Positions 1-19,893 of a DNA stretch of 64,000 bases are shown here, piece by piece. How positions within the stretch are numbered: position 1 is the stretch's first letter; every line of letters begins with the position of its first letter. The notes beneath the pieces were generated by a model that made no database searches, had not been told where the DNA came from, and saw only the letters and a list, made by a program, of their open reading frames with translations. Source of the stretch: Mesostigma viride (lineage: Eukaryota > Streptophyta > Mesostigmatophyceae > Mesostigmatales > Mesostigmataceae); assembly GCA_009746045.1 (NCBI GenBank), contig RPFO01000027.1:129501-193500 (forward strand). Reading direction: 5' to 3'. The translations under genes and the position numbers were made by a program.

Positions 1-1322
1 CCTTCCCTTCCCCTTCCCCTTCCCCTTCCCCTTCCCTTCCCTTCCCTTCCCCTTCCCTTCCCTTCCCCTTCCCTTCCCCTTCCCTTCCCCTTCCCCTTCC
101 CTTCCCTTCCCTTCCCTTCCCTTCCCTTCCCCTTCCCCTTCCCTTCCCTTCCCTTCCCTTCCCTTCCCCTTCCCTTCCCCTTCCCCTTCCCTTCCCCTTC
201 CCTTCCCTTCCCCTTCCCCTTCCCCTTCCCCTTCCCTTCCCTTCCCCTTCCCTTCCCCTTCCCCTTCCCTTCCCTTCCCTTCCCCTTCCCCTTCCCCCCT
301 TCCCTTCCCCTTCCCCTTCCCCTTCCCCTTCCCTTCCCTTCCCTTCCCCTTCCCTTCCCCTTCCCTTCCCTTCCCCTTCCCCTTCCCTTCCCCTTCCCTT
401 CCCTTCCCTTCCCCTTCCCCTTCCCTTCCCTTCCCTTCCCCTTCCCCTTCCCTTCCCTTCCCTTCCCTTCCCTTCCCTTCCCCTTCCCTTCCCTTCCCTT
501 CCCCTTCCCTTCCCTTCCCTTCCCTTCCCTTCCCTTCCCCTTCCCTTCCCTTCCCTTCCCTTCCCCTTCCCTTCCTTCCCCTTCCCTTCCCCTTCCCTTC
601 CCTTCCCTTCCCTTCCCTTCCCTTCCCTTCCCCTTCCCCTTCCCTTCCCTTCCCTTCCCTTCCCCTTCCCCTTCCCTTCCCTTCCCTTCCCTTCCCCTTC
701 CCTTCCCCTTCCCTTCCCTTCCCTTCCCTTCCCCTTCCCTTCCCTTCCCTTCCCTTCCCCTTCCCTTCCCTTCCCTTCCCTTCCCTTCCCTTCCCTTCCC
801 CTTCCCTTCCCTTCCCCTTCCCTTCCCTTCCCCTTCCCTTCCCTTCCCCTTCCCTTCCCTTCCTTCCCCTTCCCTTCCCTTCCCTTCCCCTTCCCTTCCC
901 TTCCCTTCCCCTTCCCCTTCCCTTCCCCTTCCCTTCCCTTCCCTTCCCTTCCCTTCCCTTCCCTTCCCTTCCCTTCCCCTTCCCTTCCCTTCCCTTCCCT
1001 TCCCTTCCCTTCCCTTCCCTTCCCTTCCCCTTCCCCTTCCCCTTCCCTTCCCTTCCCTTCCCCTTCCCTTCCTTCCCCTTCCCTTCCCTTCCCTTCCCCT
1101 TCCCTTCCCCTTCCCTTCCCCTTCCCTTCCCTTCCCCTTCCCTTCCCCTTCCCTTCCCCTTCCCTTCCCTTCCCCTTCCCCTTCCCTTCCCCTTCCCCTT
1201 CCCCTTCCCTTCCCTTCCCCTTCCCCTTCCCCTTCCCCTTCCCTTCCCCTTCCCTTCCCTCCCTTCCCCTTCCCTTCCCTCCCCTTCCCTTCCCCTTCCC
1301 CTTCCTTCCCCTTCCCCTTCCC
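1..1322. repeat. Polypyrimidine satellite (CCCTTCC/CCTTCCC type)
   Basis: The stretch is an uninterrupted array of CCCTT and CCCCTT units in irregular order, with every purine on the - strand. It starts at the window edge, so its full length is unknown, and it ends abruptly at CCCGGCC just before the ChAPs-like gene. It is a perfect mirror-type homopurine/homopyrimidine tract of the kind that can form triplex DNA. No coding potential was considered. Confidence 0.97.
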
Positions 1323-1935
1323 GGCCGCACCCCACCCCCCAGGTGGTCACGATGACCGCGTTAGGCACGTGCCTTCTGCGTCGATTACAGGAAGGGGCCC
1401 TATCGGCCACCAAAATCTCAGGAGCCGATGCCAACCGAAGCACCGGCCGCATCCGTGAGTCACAGCTGGCATCAGGAGCGCAAGACGATAGATCATCCAG
1501 CACGGTGCATGCGCGAGGGCCCTCTGTAACGTCGTCCCCGCATCCCTTTGCGCAGGCGCCAGGGGTTGGGGCTGGGCATCCCGGAGCACATACCTCATCT
1601 AGTCATCTATATAGTGGTACCTCATGTAATGATGCTACCGCACGGAACGGAACGGCATCAGGTCCATGGACAAACCATGAAAGTCTCAGAGACCAGACCT
1701 GTGCCATCCATGAGGGCGCCCTGGCCTCTTCAACGGATTTCACACCCATCGTTGACGGCAACCCTTTGACCATGCCGATGAATTGGCAGGGCTCTCTCCT
1801 CCACAACAACTCATCATCCGCCATTCTTCTTGGGAATGGCCCATCAAGCACAGGGAACAGTTGGGCTTCTGGGGCTTCTCTCTTCCGCAGCAATCTCCCC
1901 TCGCCCCCCATTCCTGTGGATGATTTACTGTCAAG

Positions 1936-11193
<9,258 letters not shown>

Positions 11194-11327
11194 CTGACCT
11201 CGTGTTAGTCCAACAGTCCCATTATCGAAACCCAACCAGATCGTGTGCGTACGGTCAAATCGCCGTGTTAAAAATAGTGATTCGGGCCATGGTGCTCGCA
11301 ACCTTGCAACTAGAAGCCAGATAGTCA

Positions 11328-13047
11328 CCCATTAATTAATTAATTAATTAATTAATTAATTAATTAATTAATTAATTAATTAATTAGTAACATAACTCCG
11401 TTGGGAGTATATGTAGCACATATCCCAGAGAATGGGGCATATGGCTTTTAATACATTCTGGGCTACTTCCTGCAAGGGTGGGAATGTAAACGACACTTGC
11501 TCTAGGTGCACCAAGGGCACCTGCACACCCCTATGACATCCTAGCACCCACCGAAAGGCGCTGGCATAGGGGGGGAAGATCATCATCATGGCTATACAAG
11601 AGCTAGGTCATGGCTTCTCAACATAGAGTGACTCTCTGCGTAGGCAGAGCGTGGCTAAATTCTTAATGCAACATCCATGGGGGTCCCATTATAGGCATGG
11701 CTTGGCTAAATTCTGAAGGTCATCATCCATCGGGGCCATTGTGGGCGCACATGCGCATAGGCCACACGCTAGGCTAGGCCTGACTAATCTACACTACTGT
11801 TATATATTCCCTAGACTGAGGTGGCAGGAGGTGCCTGCCAGGGCTTGTGGTCAACGTGGATGACTGCCCCCCTCCAGGATACCGGCTTCCCCCCTGCGCT
11901 CTGCCGGAGCTGAAGGTAGGTCGGCCATAGCTCGCGTCGCCGGCCGCTGTTGCTGGGCCAGGGTCAAGTCGTCGACCAGCGTGAAGCGAGTCCGCGAGAG
12001 CTTCTTGCGTCATTTAAGGAACGACAGCTTGTCCGCCATGTACTTAAAGGTGAGCAGCACGGGTGCCGGGCCAGCCTTGCCCCGCGCGCGGGGGAGGCGG
12101 ACAGCCGACATCCGCAGCTCACCAGTGAGTTGCATGGGGGCAAGAATGTCGCGCTTAAATGCCGTGAGAAGAGTCGTCGAGGTCTCGTCTGCAGGCTGGT
12201 CGAAGTGCTTGACACTGAATGACATTGTGGCTGCGCTGGGTGATGTCGGCCTCCTCATGCACGAAGGTCCAGTGCTTGTCGCTTGAGCTGTGCCGCGATG
12301 GTGTAGGTGGTGGAGGTGGTGTGGTGCTTAAGCAAGTCCGCCGGCCAGGTGGAGGGAGCATCGCTGGCCGGGCCAGCAGATGCCGGCTGGGCAGCGATGT
12401 CCTTCACCGCCTGGGCGGTGAGGCCTGCGGTGTCGTGCAAGCACTCAAGGGCGGTGGCGGTGGCTTGGAGGCGCTTGTCGAGGTCGAGGAGCTGGGCCTT
12501 GATGTCGGCAGTGGAGGCGGAAATGGCAGTGGAGGTGGAGGCGACGGTGGTGGAAAGGTGAGGGAGCTCAGTAGCCAGCGTGCCTCCAATTGCGCTGCGA
12601 AATCGGCAGCAAGGGGGGTCACGTGCTGCTGAAAGGCTTCCGTGCAAGGATGGAACGGAGTGTGGGGGCGGAGATGGATGGAGCCCAGATCTCGCCATCA
12701 GAGCGCATGAGAAGGGAGTTGAGAATGGTGTGCTGGAGTTGGGGGCGGGTGCACCCGAGTAGAGCGTCGGGGTTAAACCACCATTTGCCGTCCGGGGTGA
12801 TGAGGCGATTGATGTCGTGGAGATGGAGGCACAGGTCGTAAAGCGAGGCGTAGTCCCCGAAGAAGAGGCAATGCAGCGCAGTTGCCGGGGACATGTTGGT
12901 CCAGTCGTGATCGTCGACCTTGAAAGGTTGGGGCCGAAAGCGCGGTTCTGTGGGGCGCGAAAACCCTCCTGTTTTGTCGGCTGGGCGACTGCGTTTAGGA
13001 TCAGGCGATGCCGATGGCGAGGCCGCAGGAGCCGAGTGCACTACCAA
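11328..13047 (-). mobile_element. ORF1-only non-LTR retroelement with (TTAA)n 3' tail
   Basis: On the - strand it runs from an ORF beginning at 13047 (MVVHSAPAASPSASPDPKR...) to a 3' tail of (AATT)n at 11328-11390. The coding part is broken by frameshifts: a first block (13047-12619), a coiled-coil-like Ala/Thr-rich block (about 12620-12260), then DQPADETSTTLLTAFKRDI (12200s), and a C-terminal block with SLHAGRRLDPGPATA (about 12010-11789). The C-terminal pattern, like LDDDLTPAQQQQRR in the related fragment at 39.4 kb, resembles the ORF1 C-terminus of algal LINEs. No reverse transcriptase follows; the 3' UTR comes directly after ORF1, and the same arrangement recurs at 39.84-40.83 kb. Confidence 0.55.
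12619..13047 (-). pseudogene. ORF1-like protein, N-terminal part
   Basis: 143 residues: Ser/Pro/basic start, then a compact segment (HDWTNMSPATALHCLFFGDY..., WWFNPDALLGCTRPQLQHTI) that looks folded. The frame shifts just downstream into the Ala/Thr-rich block. I do not recognise the fold; it is assigned to the retroelement by position and by the shared downstream part with the copy at 39.9 kb. Confidence 0.45.
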
Positions 13048-13327
13048 CGCTTGAGAAGTGGGCTCGCTGCCTGGCAGGCCGGGCGGAAAGTACAGCCGGA
13101 GCTGCAGGCGAATTTTCTTGGCTCATCGCAGCCGCTAGGCTGCGTTGCGCAGTCGAGCGTTTGCTCGTCACAATATTGCATTTTAGTTTCGGAAAAGTAT
13201 ATCAGCGTGTGCGTCTTACAAAGACGAAGCGATAGTGATATTCACGGCCGAATTTGGTGCCCAAACGTGAAAGTAATGAGCTCCGCCGTCAGCCATGGCT
13301 ACCTCGTGGCTCGTACAGTGCTACTGA

Positions 13328-13551
13328 CAGTCACCCATCACCCATCACCCATCACCCATCACCCATCACCCATCACCCATCACCCATCACCCATCACCCA
13401 TCACCCATCACCCATCACCCATCACCCATCACCCATCACCCATCACCCATCACCCATCACCCATCACCCATCACCCATCACCCATCACCCATCACCCATC
13501 ACCCATCACCCATCACCCATGCATCACCCATCACCCATCACCCATCCTATT
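13328..13551. repeat. (CACCCAT)n heptanucleotide minisatellite
   Basis: About 31 copies of CACCCAT, interrupted once near 13521 (ATGCAT). Frames of HPSPITHHPSPIT type are artefacts. Confidence 0.95.
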
Positions 13552-13559
13552 CCATCAGT

Positions 13560-14680
13560 TTTCATCCTACTGAGGGCTCACCTGACGCTGTCTACGTGTA
13601 AATTGTAACGCCGTGTTCCACTTATTTGCTGGGGGCTGTTATTAACTATGGCACGTTGACGGCTACGATTGGTGAAACATACTAGTTGTCTCACCTGATC
13701 CCAACTGCAAGAATGCATGCAGTTTCAAAAACTTCCGAACGTCTAGCTGGGGTCACGTAGTACGTAGGTACCTACTGTGGCTGTATGGCCGATGGCCTCC
13801 TAATAAGCCATTAAAGTACTAAGATACTTACTAAATTCAGTCAATTAATAAATCTTCTGTTCAGCTGATTAGACGCTTTCGTGACTGAAGCCAAGTGGAC
13901 AAGTGGTTGAAATAACGTACTCTGTGATTTGTGACGAGGAGGAATGGGTCAATCGCGTTAGTTCAGATCTATCGACATCCATACCTGTTCTACTAACATA
14001 GGTTTTTCTGGCCTCCAGCTGCATATTCCTACCATCCTTTTCCTTATCGAGGATTAGCCTCCCGTTGTTGCGGGCCCGACCCTTGGAACGGGCGCAACAA
14101 TGGAATAAATTATGTATTTTGGCTTGTTGTCATAGTCCGTAGGACTTTGGGACTCATTTCGGGACTTAATTTGGGAACTGTCCCTTGGTCAGGACTTTTG
14201 TATGGAATTATGATAGTTTGTGTGATTCGGACTAGCACAGTGAAAAATGGGTTTTGGACTCAAAAACTCAGAAACTCGCGGAAAGGCCTGAGCCCGGGTT
14301 CGCCGAAACTGTGCGCGGGTTTGCGACGCGGCGCACAGGCTTTTGGCTTCAAGCTTCAAAACTTCGCGCAAGGGCGACTATTTGGCGCCGCGTCGGTCCG
14401 GTGACTTTGTTTACTCCGTTGGTTGGATCTGCATCTACGGCGTTCGTGGGTTGTTTCGAAACCCGGTCGATGAGATTTAACGGAGAAGTCGGGTATATAA
14501 TTGATCCTTTTTTGACAAATATCTGTGAAAATGTAAAAGTCGAAATGAATTAAACGGCTTGACTGATGTTGTCGTCCTATCTACAAGTGAATATACGTTA
14601 ACGCCAATCGAAACAAGCCTCCAAAAGTATATCTTGATAGAGGCATGCCTCTTATTTAATTTCCACTTGGACTCGGAGGT
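13560..14680. other. No recognised gene
   Basis: The stretch holds AT-rich, apparently non-coding DNA. I see no supported exon, RNA gene or element boundary in it. 14,254-14,553 has an open frame of 99 codons without recognisable features. Confidence 0.5.
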
Positions 14681-14683
14681 GGA

Positions 14684-14746
14684 GGTGGAGTTTGAGTTTG
14701 AGTTTGAGTTTGAGTTTGAGTTTGAGTTTGAGTTTGAGTTTGGACT
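14684..14746. repeat. (GAGTTT)n hexanucleotide repeat
   Basis: About nine copies of GAGTTT following a GAGGTG start. Confidence 0.93.
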
Positions 14747-15015
14747 CGAGCCAATACAGTAGAAAGAGGAGCTAGTTATTATGGGCCTACTAAGGTTGAT
14801 GTATGAGATCTTCTACTAGGGGCCGGTGCAGTCGCGCCGCGCTGCGTACTTTATAGCTGGTTGAGACCTTGTACTCAGGCGTGGTGTCTGTAAGCGAGGG
14901 TCGATGTCGACCCGAGGATCTTGTGTGGACTGTTTCGGAAATTCTCTGGAAGGTCGGCGCCATGTCGGCGCCACTTGCCAGCTTGGTGGCAGGCCTAGGT
15001 GAAGTTGGTCCGAGG

Positions 15016-15020
15016 ACGAG
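15016..15020. repeat. Target-site duplication ACGAG (left)
   Basis: The five bases before the left LTR equal the five bases after the right LTR (25736-25740), the 5-bp duplication expected of Ty3/gypsy integrase. Confidence 0.9.
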
Positions 15021-15583
15021 TGTTACGCCTCGGGTATCTACCACTACCTCTACCTCTACCTGGCCTGATGCTACCTAAACTAGTCAAGCCACCTCTAGTT
15101 AAACCCCTAGCGAAAGACGAACGAGACGATCCAGATCTCAATGCATTAACGTAAGTGTTGCTATAATACGCCATAAGCCATTTACACAACCCGTTTACTC
15201 CAGGAATAGAGGAAGGAAACACAACTACACTGCCGTGACCCAAGCCTATATGTGTTAATTCATTTAACACACGCCGAGTGAACACACGAGGGGTAGAACG
15301 TGCATAAATGGTCACCAACGGTCCAACACGCTCGGGCCGACATGGCCCTCGCCTACAGATGCACCGGCACAGATACAGATGCACGCTGGTCCACTACATT
15401 CTACCAAAGGATAAGGACCACTAGTAAAGTACGCGGCGCGGCGCCCAACGGCACCCAATGTACCACAGTACTGTTACGAGGACAATAGTGTCCCGGTAGG
15501 AGCTACACGTAAACCTAGGGACAACCGAGGCAAAAGACCTAATTTACGTCCGTAACTACAACGAATTGTTACGCGACGTAACA
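15021..15583 (-). repeat. 3' LTR of the gypsy element
   Basis: 563 bp, TGTTAC...GTAACA, terminal 6-bp inverted repeat. It differs from the other LTR by an extra base near 15285 (GAGTGAACACACG versus GAGTGACACACG). Confidence 0.95.
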
Positions 15584-15596
15584 CCTCCCCCCCCAC
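15584..15596 (-). promoter_or_regulatory. Polypurine tract of the gypsy element
   Basis: On the - strand GTGGGGGGGGAGG directly abuts the 3' LTR, the expected plus-strand primer site. Confidence 0.85.
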
Positions 15597-15940
15597 AAAG
15601 GTAGGGAGCCCTCTCCCTACGCACAGGGAGGAAAACAAGGGGTAGGAAACCTAATGCACCCAGCACACACCAACACAGTCGGCAGACCATCCAAGATACA
15701 AGGCACCAACGTATTAACTCGGTCTCCACCACCACGCCGGGAGGTGTAGGGTTAGCCAGCACCAAGCCTGGTGGTAGGTTCCCCTAACTGCCTGGAACAA
15801 AGTCCTTGCCGGGGGGAACGGCACTGGGCAGGACACACAGAGTAAACAAATCAGTACCAAGGACCAAGAACGACCAGTCAACTTGGCCAGAACGTGAGGG
15901 CGACTCTATATACCGGAGGGACAACACCCTCAGGTCGGGC

Positions 15941-16686
15941 CTAAGGCCCTCTATCTAATGGCCATCCGTCTGCCAGGTAAGTACCACGGGAGGCCAGCAG
16001 GACATCCAGGTACGCCTGGTAGTGAGACACATCCTCAGCATTGTCGTGCCTATCTACAGTGAGGAAAACATCGGCCCACACGCCGTCAGGAAAAAGACCC
16101 AGGAAGGCCCAGTAAGACCTATGCTGCGTAAGAACGACCTGGCCCCGGGCCCAGTCCAGGAAACCACAGGCAAAGAGGCGTAGGAAAGGCTCTACCGCGA
16201 TCAGGCAGAGAGCCCGCAGGAGCAGGCGATGGTACCGGATCCGAGGGCGCATACCCGTCGGGAAAAACAGATCTACCAGGGGCTCCACGTTGGACGGCCA
16301 CAACCGGATATGCCGAATCTCCCGGGAGCGCCACCGACGGGCACACTGTCGCGACCCGAACGTCTCGAGGTAGTCGCTAGCCCGGGGAGGAGGATGACCC
16401 CGAGAGTCCAAACCCTGGCCCGGGATGGGCGCTGGACGACGAGCATCCCACTGGAACCCGCCGTAGGTGTCCAAGTCATTGTGGCGCCTAGCCCAGCGAT
16501 ACAGGACGCGCCGAACCAGGATCTCACCCTGGAACACCGGATCAGCTAAAATAACCATATCGAAAGGAGGCCGATCAGTCTCAACTGGTAGGCCACGGTC
16601 CCGCGGCGCCCGACACACCTGGGAGAACCCGTAGGACATGGGCGAAATGGCAAGCTCGGCGGAGGCGCGCGGCAGGTCACACTGCA
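15941..16686 (-). CDS. Extra 3' ORF z of the gypsy element, unknown
   Basis: About 248 codons from an ATG overlapping the stop of ORF y. It is rich in Arg, Trp and aromatic residues with a compact look (FDMVILADPVFQGEILVRRV, YHRLLLRALCLIAVEPFLRL, HRSYWAFLGLFPDGVWADVF). The Leu-rich stretch RLLLRALCLIAVEPFLRLFA may be a membrane segment or a buried helix. No match known to me. It ends about 345 bp before the polypurine tract. Confidence 0.5.
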
Positions 16687-17918
16687 TGGCGGCAGGCGAG
16701 CGCAGACATACCGTACCCAAAGACAGGCGTGTCGCGCGACTCCGGAGTCGCATGCACCACAGAAGGGGCCCGATCCCGATCGCCCTCTGACAACTCCCGA
16801 AGGGAATCGGCAGCGCGGGTGGCGCGAGGGTCAGAGCCACTGGACCGAACAACCGCAGCCAAAGACCGCGGGGCCGAAGGGACAGGGGCCGACGAAGGGG
16901 TAGGAACCGGCACAGACGCAGACGGCGCCGGTACAACAACAGGGGGTCGCGTCGGACCCGATGCCGCAGGGGGTCGCGACGGACCCGCCTCCGCAGCTGG
17001 CGCGCCGGTCTCTGGGGGCGGAGCACCACCAGGCCACATGTTGAAAATAGGGCCCGTGGGGACAGGCAATCCGGCATACGACTGGTTACCGTCTAAGCTC
17101 CAGTCAGGCACCGGGATCCTCTGCGGAGGACCGCCCTCCCAAAGCCTGGGAAGACCGCCCGGGTCGCTGAAGAAACCCCGCGAGGGCGGCGCTGACGTGG
17201 TGGGCGGCTCGGACGCGGCGGCGACGGGCGCGGCCGCTGGGACGGCGGACTCGCGCCGAGGCGCAGGTACGTCAGTAGCAGGCGCAGAGGTAGCCGAAGG
17301 CGTAGGAGCCGCAGCAACAGAGGGAACCGCAGCCGCCGAGGGCTCGCGCGGCACAGACGGACCCGTAGACGTCGAGGCGACCGAAGGGGAAGGGGGCACA
17401 GCTGCGGCAGACACCCCACCTGGCGTGGCTGGAGCGTGCGCCTGGGCCGCCATGAAGGCCCCGAAGGCCGCCGTCAGGGACTGGATCTGCGCCTGCATCG
17501 CAGAAACTGTCGCCGAAAGAGGATCAGGCTCACGACCAGAGCCCAAAGGGGTAGGCTCCACCGATGCGCACAGGACCGACCTCGGTGAAGACGGGACAGG
17601 GGAAGGCGCCGACACTGAAGAGGAGGACGCCGCAGGGGAGGCCGAATACTCAGGAGTATACTGTGCCTCTACTGGCGCGTCCGTAGGAGTAGGGTCGCCC
17701 AATCCTACGCCCGCTGTCTGGTCTGCTATCTCCATGAACTCTACTGCCCGTAGAAGGTCGCAGGGGTTCTCATCTACTTCCGCATCACCCTCGGCCGGAA
17801 GCCAGGGGAACACATCCCGTAGGCAGGAGCGGCCCACAGGGGTAGAAAGGTAGGAAAACACCCGGGGCACTGGAGAACCGCAGCTATCTGTCCCAAGGCT
17901 GGACAGCGGGAGCCACAT
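16677..17918 (-). CDS. Extra 3' ORF y of the gypsy element, unknown
   Basis: 413 codons. It opens with a structured segment (VPRVFSYLSTPVGRSCLRDV, CDLLRAVEFMEIADQTAG), followed by a long Pro/Ala/Ser-rich region containing one amphipathic helix (SATVSAMQAQIQSLTAAFGA). No zinc knuckle or catalytic motif. Its composition is Gag-like. The stop overlaps the ATG of ORF z by a few bases. Confidence 0.45.
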   Translation of the reverse strand: MWLPLSSLGTDSCGSPVPRVFSYLSTPVGRSCLRDVFPWLPAEGDAEVDENPCDLLRAVEFMEIADQTAGVGLGDPTPTDAPVEAQYTPEYSASPAASSSSVSAPSPVPSSPRSVLCASVEPTPLGSGREPDPLSATVSAMQAQIQSLTAAFGAFMAAQAHAPATPGGVSAAAVPPSPSVASTSTGPSVPREPSAAAVPSVAAAPTPSATSAPATDVPAPRRESAVPAAAPVAAASEPPTTSAPPSRGFFSDPGGLPRLWEGGPPQRIPVPDWSLDGNQSYAGLPVPTGPIFNMWPGGAPPPETGAPAAEAGPSRPPAASGPTRPPVVVPAPSASVPVPTPSSAPVPSAPRSLAAVVRSSGSDPRATRAADSLRELSEGDRDRAPSVVHATPESRDTPVFGYGMSALACRHAV

Positions 17919-18182
17919 CCTAACAAACAGTGCCCGGCATCGTCGAACCCGTGCAAAACAAGCTGGTGCGGTTCATCAGGGGAGGGACCGTACCACGTGA
18001 CCCCGAAGAGAGCAGCCCTGACTAAACTCGCATGTTGGGCCTGGAGGGCCGGCTGCACGATGCCACCCGGAAAACTGGACCGTGACACCCAGCGGCCCGG
18101 AAGGGCCTCGAAGTACAGCTCAGGGTCCGGTAGGGGCGGGGACGGCAGCGGGCTCTCAGCCGGAGGGGTAGGCTCTGACATG
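17774..18182 (-). CDS. Extra 3' ORF x of the gypsy element, unknown
   Basis: The frame opens with MSEPTPPAESPLPSPPLPDP and then gives a more ordered stretch (ELYFEALPGRWVSRSSFPGG, HASLVRAALFGVTWYG, HQLVLHGFDDAGHC). The first half looks real; the end may be out of frame because ORF y overlaps it by about 145 bp. No family recognised. Confidence 0.4.
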
Positions 18183-18257
18183 ACGGCTGCGGAGGGGAGG
18201 GGACAACCAACCACCCGTCGACAGCAGACATAACATAAGAGAGGAGAAGGTCTACAA

Positions 18258-18869
18258 CTAGAGCTTGTGCAGGGTTTTATATTCCTGCAGCAGGCGACTA
18301 CACCCATCTAGCTCACTCTCCGTATACCAGACCTTATCTACTTCACTACGAGCATACATCCACTTCACTTTATACTGACGCTGGGTACCGCGGCCCTTTT
18401 TGATATCTCTATGGGCCACGATGCTTTCTACTTCGTCTTCTACTTCCCCAGTGTCAGGGTTATGCTCTAAAGGGGCAGGCGCTAGCTCTCTACCAGCGAA
18501 CGTACTAGGGTGGTACAGTTTCAGCTGGCTTCTATGGAAGGTGTTTGAATGTGTCTGCCAAGAGGTAGGGATATCGACTTTATATAAGAAATTTCCTACT
18601 CTAGACAACACATGGAAGGGTCCTAAGAAGGCGGGCCTAAGTTTGACCTTAAGTTCTGCTTCAAACTTATGAGCAAAACGGCCAACACGGGGGCCTTCTA
18701 CTAATACTAGATCTCCTATTTCTATCTCAGGTGCTCTTCTATCTAAGGAGGCACGCAACCTAGCAAGGTACTTAGACTGAGCTTTTTGGTACCCTGAGAT
18801 CGCGTGGTCATGAGCAGTTTTCATTCTATCTAGTAAGGACTGTACACCTTCTACAGTATCTCGGGACAC
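18258..18869 (-). CDS. Pol: integrase C-terminus with chromodomain
   Basis: 203 codons. GPY/F-like part: AELKVKLRPAFLGPFHVLSR, then HRSQLKLYHP. Near residues 125-185 is a chromodomain-like segment: EVESIVAHRDIKKG, QRQYKVKWMY, VWYTESEL. It would steer integration to marked chromatin, as in chromoviruses. It is separated from the integrase ORF by a stop or shift near 18890. Confidence 0.88.
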   Translation of the reverse strand: MSRDTVEGVQSLLDRMKTAHDHAISGYQKAQSKYLARLRASLDRRAPEIEIGDLVLVEGPRVGRFAHKFEAELKVKLRPAFLGPFHVLSRVGNFLYKVDIPTSWQTHSNTFHRSQLKLYHPSTFAGRELAPAPLEHNPDTGEVEDEVESIVAHRDIKKGRGTQRQYKVKWMYARSEVDKVWYTESELDGCSRLLQEYKTLHKL

Positions 18870-18895
18870 ATCATCCTTGTCCCGTAGAGGACTAG

Positions 18896-19783
18896 CTAAG
18901 AGAGAGGTAGGGTAAGAGGCTGTCTACCAGTATCTAGGAAGAAGGGCGTATATCCATGCGCAGCTTGGGGACAATTGTTGAGGGAGAACTCTACCAAACA
19001 TAAATAATCCTCCCAATCACTTCCCGAGCCATTAACATAGTGCCTAAGCGCTTCTTCCACTACCCTATTAAGACGCTCTACTAAATGAGAGGAGGAGGAG
19101 TGGTAGGCAGTACCGTAGGTAACCTTGGTACCGATGGCAGCGAAAAACTGCTGCCAAAAATCTGAGGTAAATAACTTATCCTTATCACTAATAAACTGCC
19201 TACTCAAACCATGATATCTGTATACATTATTGAGGTATAGGCGTGCGCAATCACGTGCTGTGAGTTCTAAAGGACACGGCACGAGATGGCACATACGAGT
19301 AAAACGATCTATGAACACAAGGATCTGGGCATTGCCCCTATCATTCTTTCTAAAAGGTCCTACAAAATCCATCATGATAGAATCCCACGGCATGATGGGG
19401 TCAGGCAAGGTCCTAGGTTCTGCTATCTGTCCTACGTTATTGGGTTTCATCTCCTGGCAAGATTGACAAGTTCTAACATACTCATCTACATCCTTATAAA
19501 GGGAAGGCCAGTAATAAGAGCGGGCTACTAGGTCCCGTACCCGTTTACCACCCTGATGAGCAGCTAAGTCATGCAACTCAAAGAGCAAGGAGGAGCGACA
19601 GATAGGAGGGACATACAGGCGCCATTGAGGGGGAGAATCTGCTATCTGCACATATAAAAACCCACCTACAAATTTACAAGGGTGCTTGCCTAATTGTTGG
19701 GGATGTGCAGCAATGGCAGCTAATGCTTCCGGCTCAGTGGCCGTAAATCTACTAATAAGACGTTCAAGATCAGAGGTAGGCAT
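18896..19783 (-). CDS. Pol: integrase
   Basis: 295 codons. An HHCC zinc-binding domain is visible (H in LLFELHDLAAHQGGKR, then CQSCQEM). The DDE core is seen as the D of MMDFVGPF, the D of QFISDKDKLFTSDFW and the E of SSSSHLVERLNRVVEEA. Coding continues upstream of this ATG to the end of the previous ORF. Confidence 0.95.
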   Translation of the reverse strand: MPTSDLERLISRFTATEPEALAAIAAHPQQLGKHPCKFVGGFLYVQIADSPPQWRLYVPPICRSSLLFELHDLAAHQGGKRVRDLVARSYYWPSLYKDVDEYVRTCQSCQEMKPNNVGQIAEPRTLPDPIMPWDSIMMDFVGPFRKNDRGNAQILVFIDRFTRMCHLVPCPLELTARDCARLYLNNVYRYHGLSRQFISDKDKLFTSDFWQQFFAAIGTKVTYGTAYHSSSSHLVERLNRVVEEALRHYVNGSGSDWEDYLCLVEFSLNNCPQAAHGYTPFFLDTGRQPLTLPLS

Positions 19784-19893
19784 CGCTACAGAGGTATCCA
19801 GAACAGGTTTAAAGAGATCTCCTACCGCCTTGCCAAAGAGAAGGGGAGGTCCTAGAGGGACTATGTTTTCATAAGACTTTCCTGACCTAGTCG

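Noticed and set aside
1343-1930. Open frame upstream of the first recognised ChAPs-like exon as definite coding sequence
   Set aside because: It is open but has no family similarity, and contains a near-duplicate of the later exon start, so it may be intron or 5' UTR.
16729-17853. 374-codon + strand frame opposite ORF y of the gypsy element
   Set aside because: High GC keeps the opposite frame open; the - strand reading is in the element's sense and has more ordered text.
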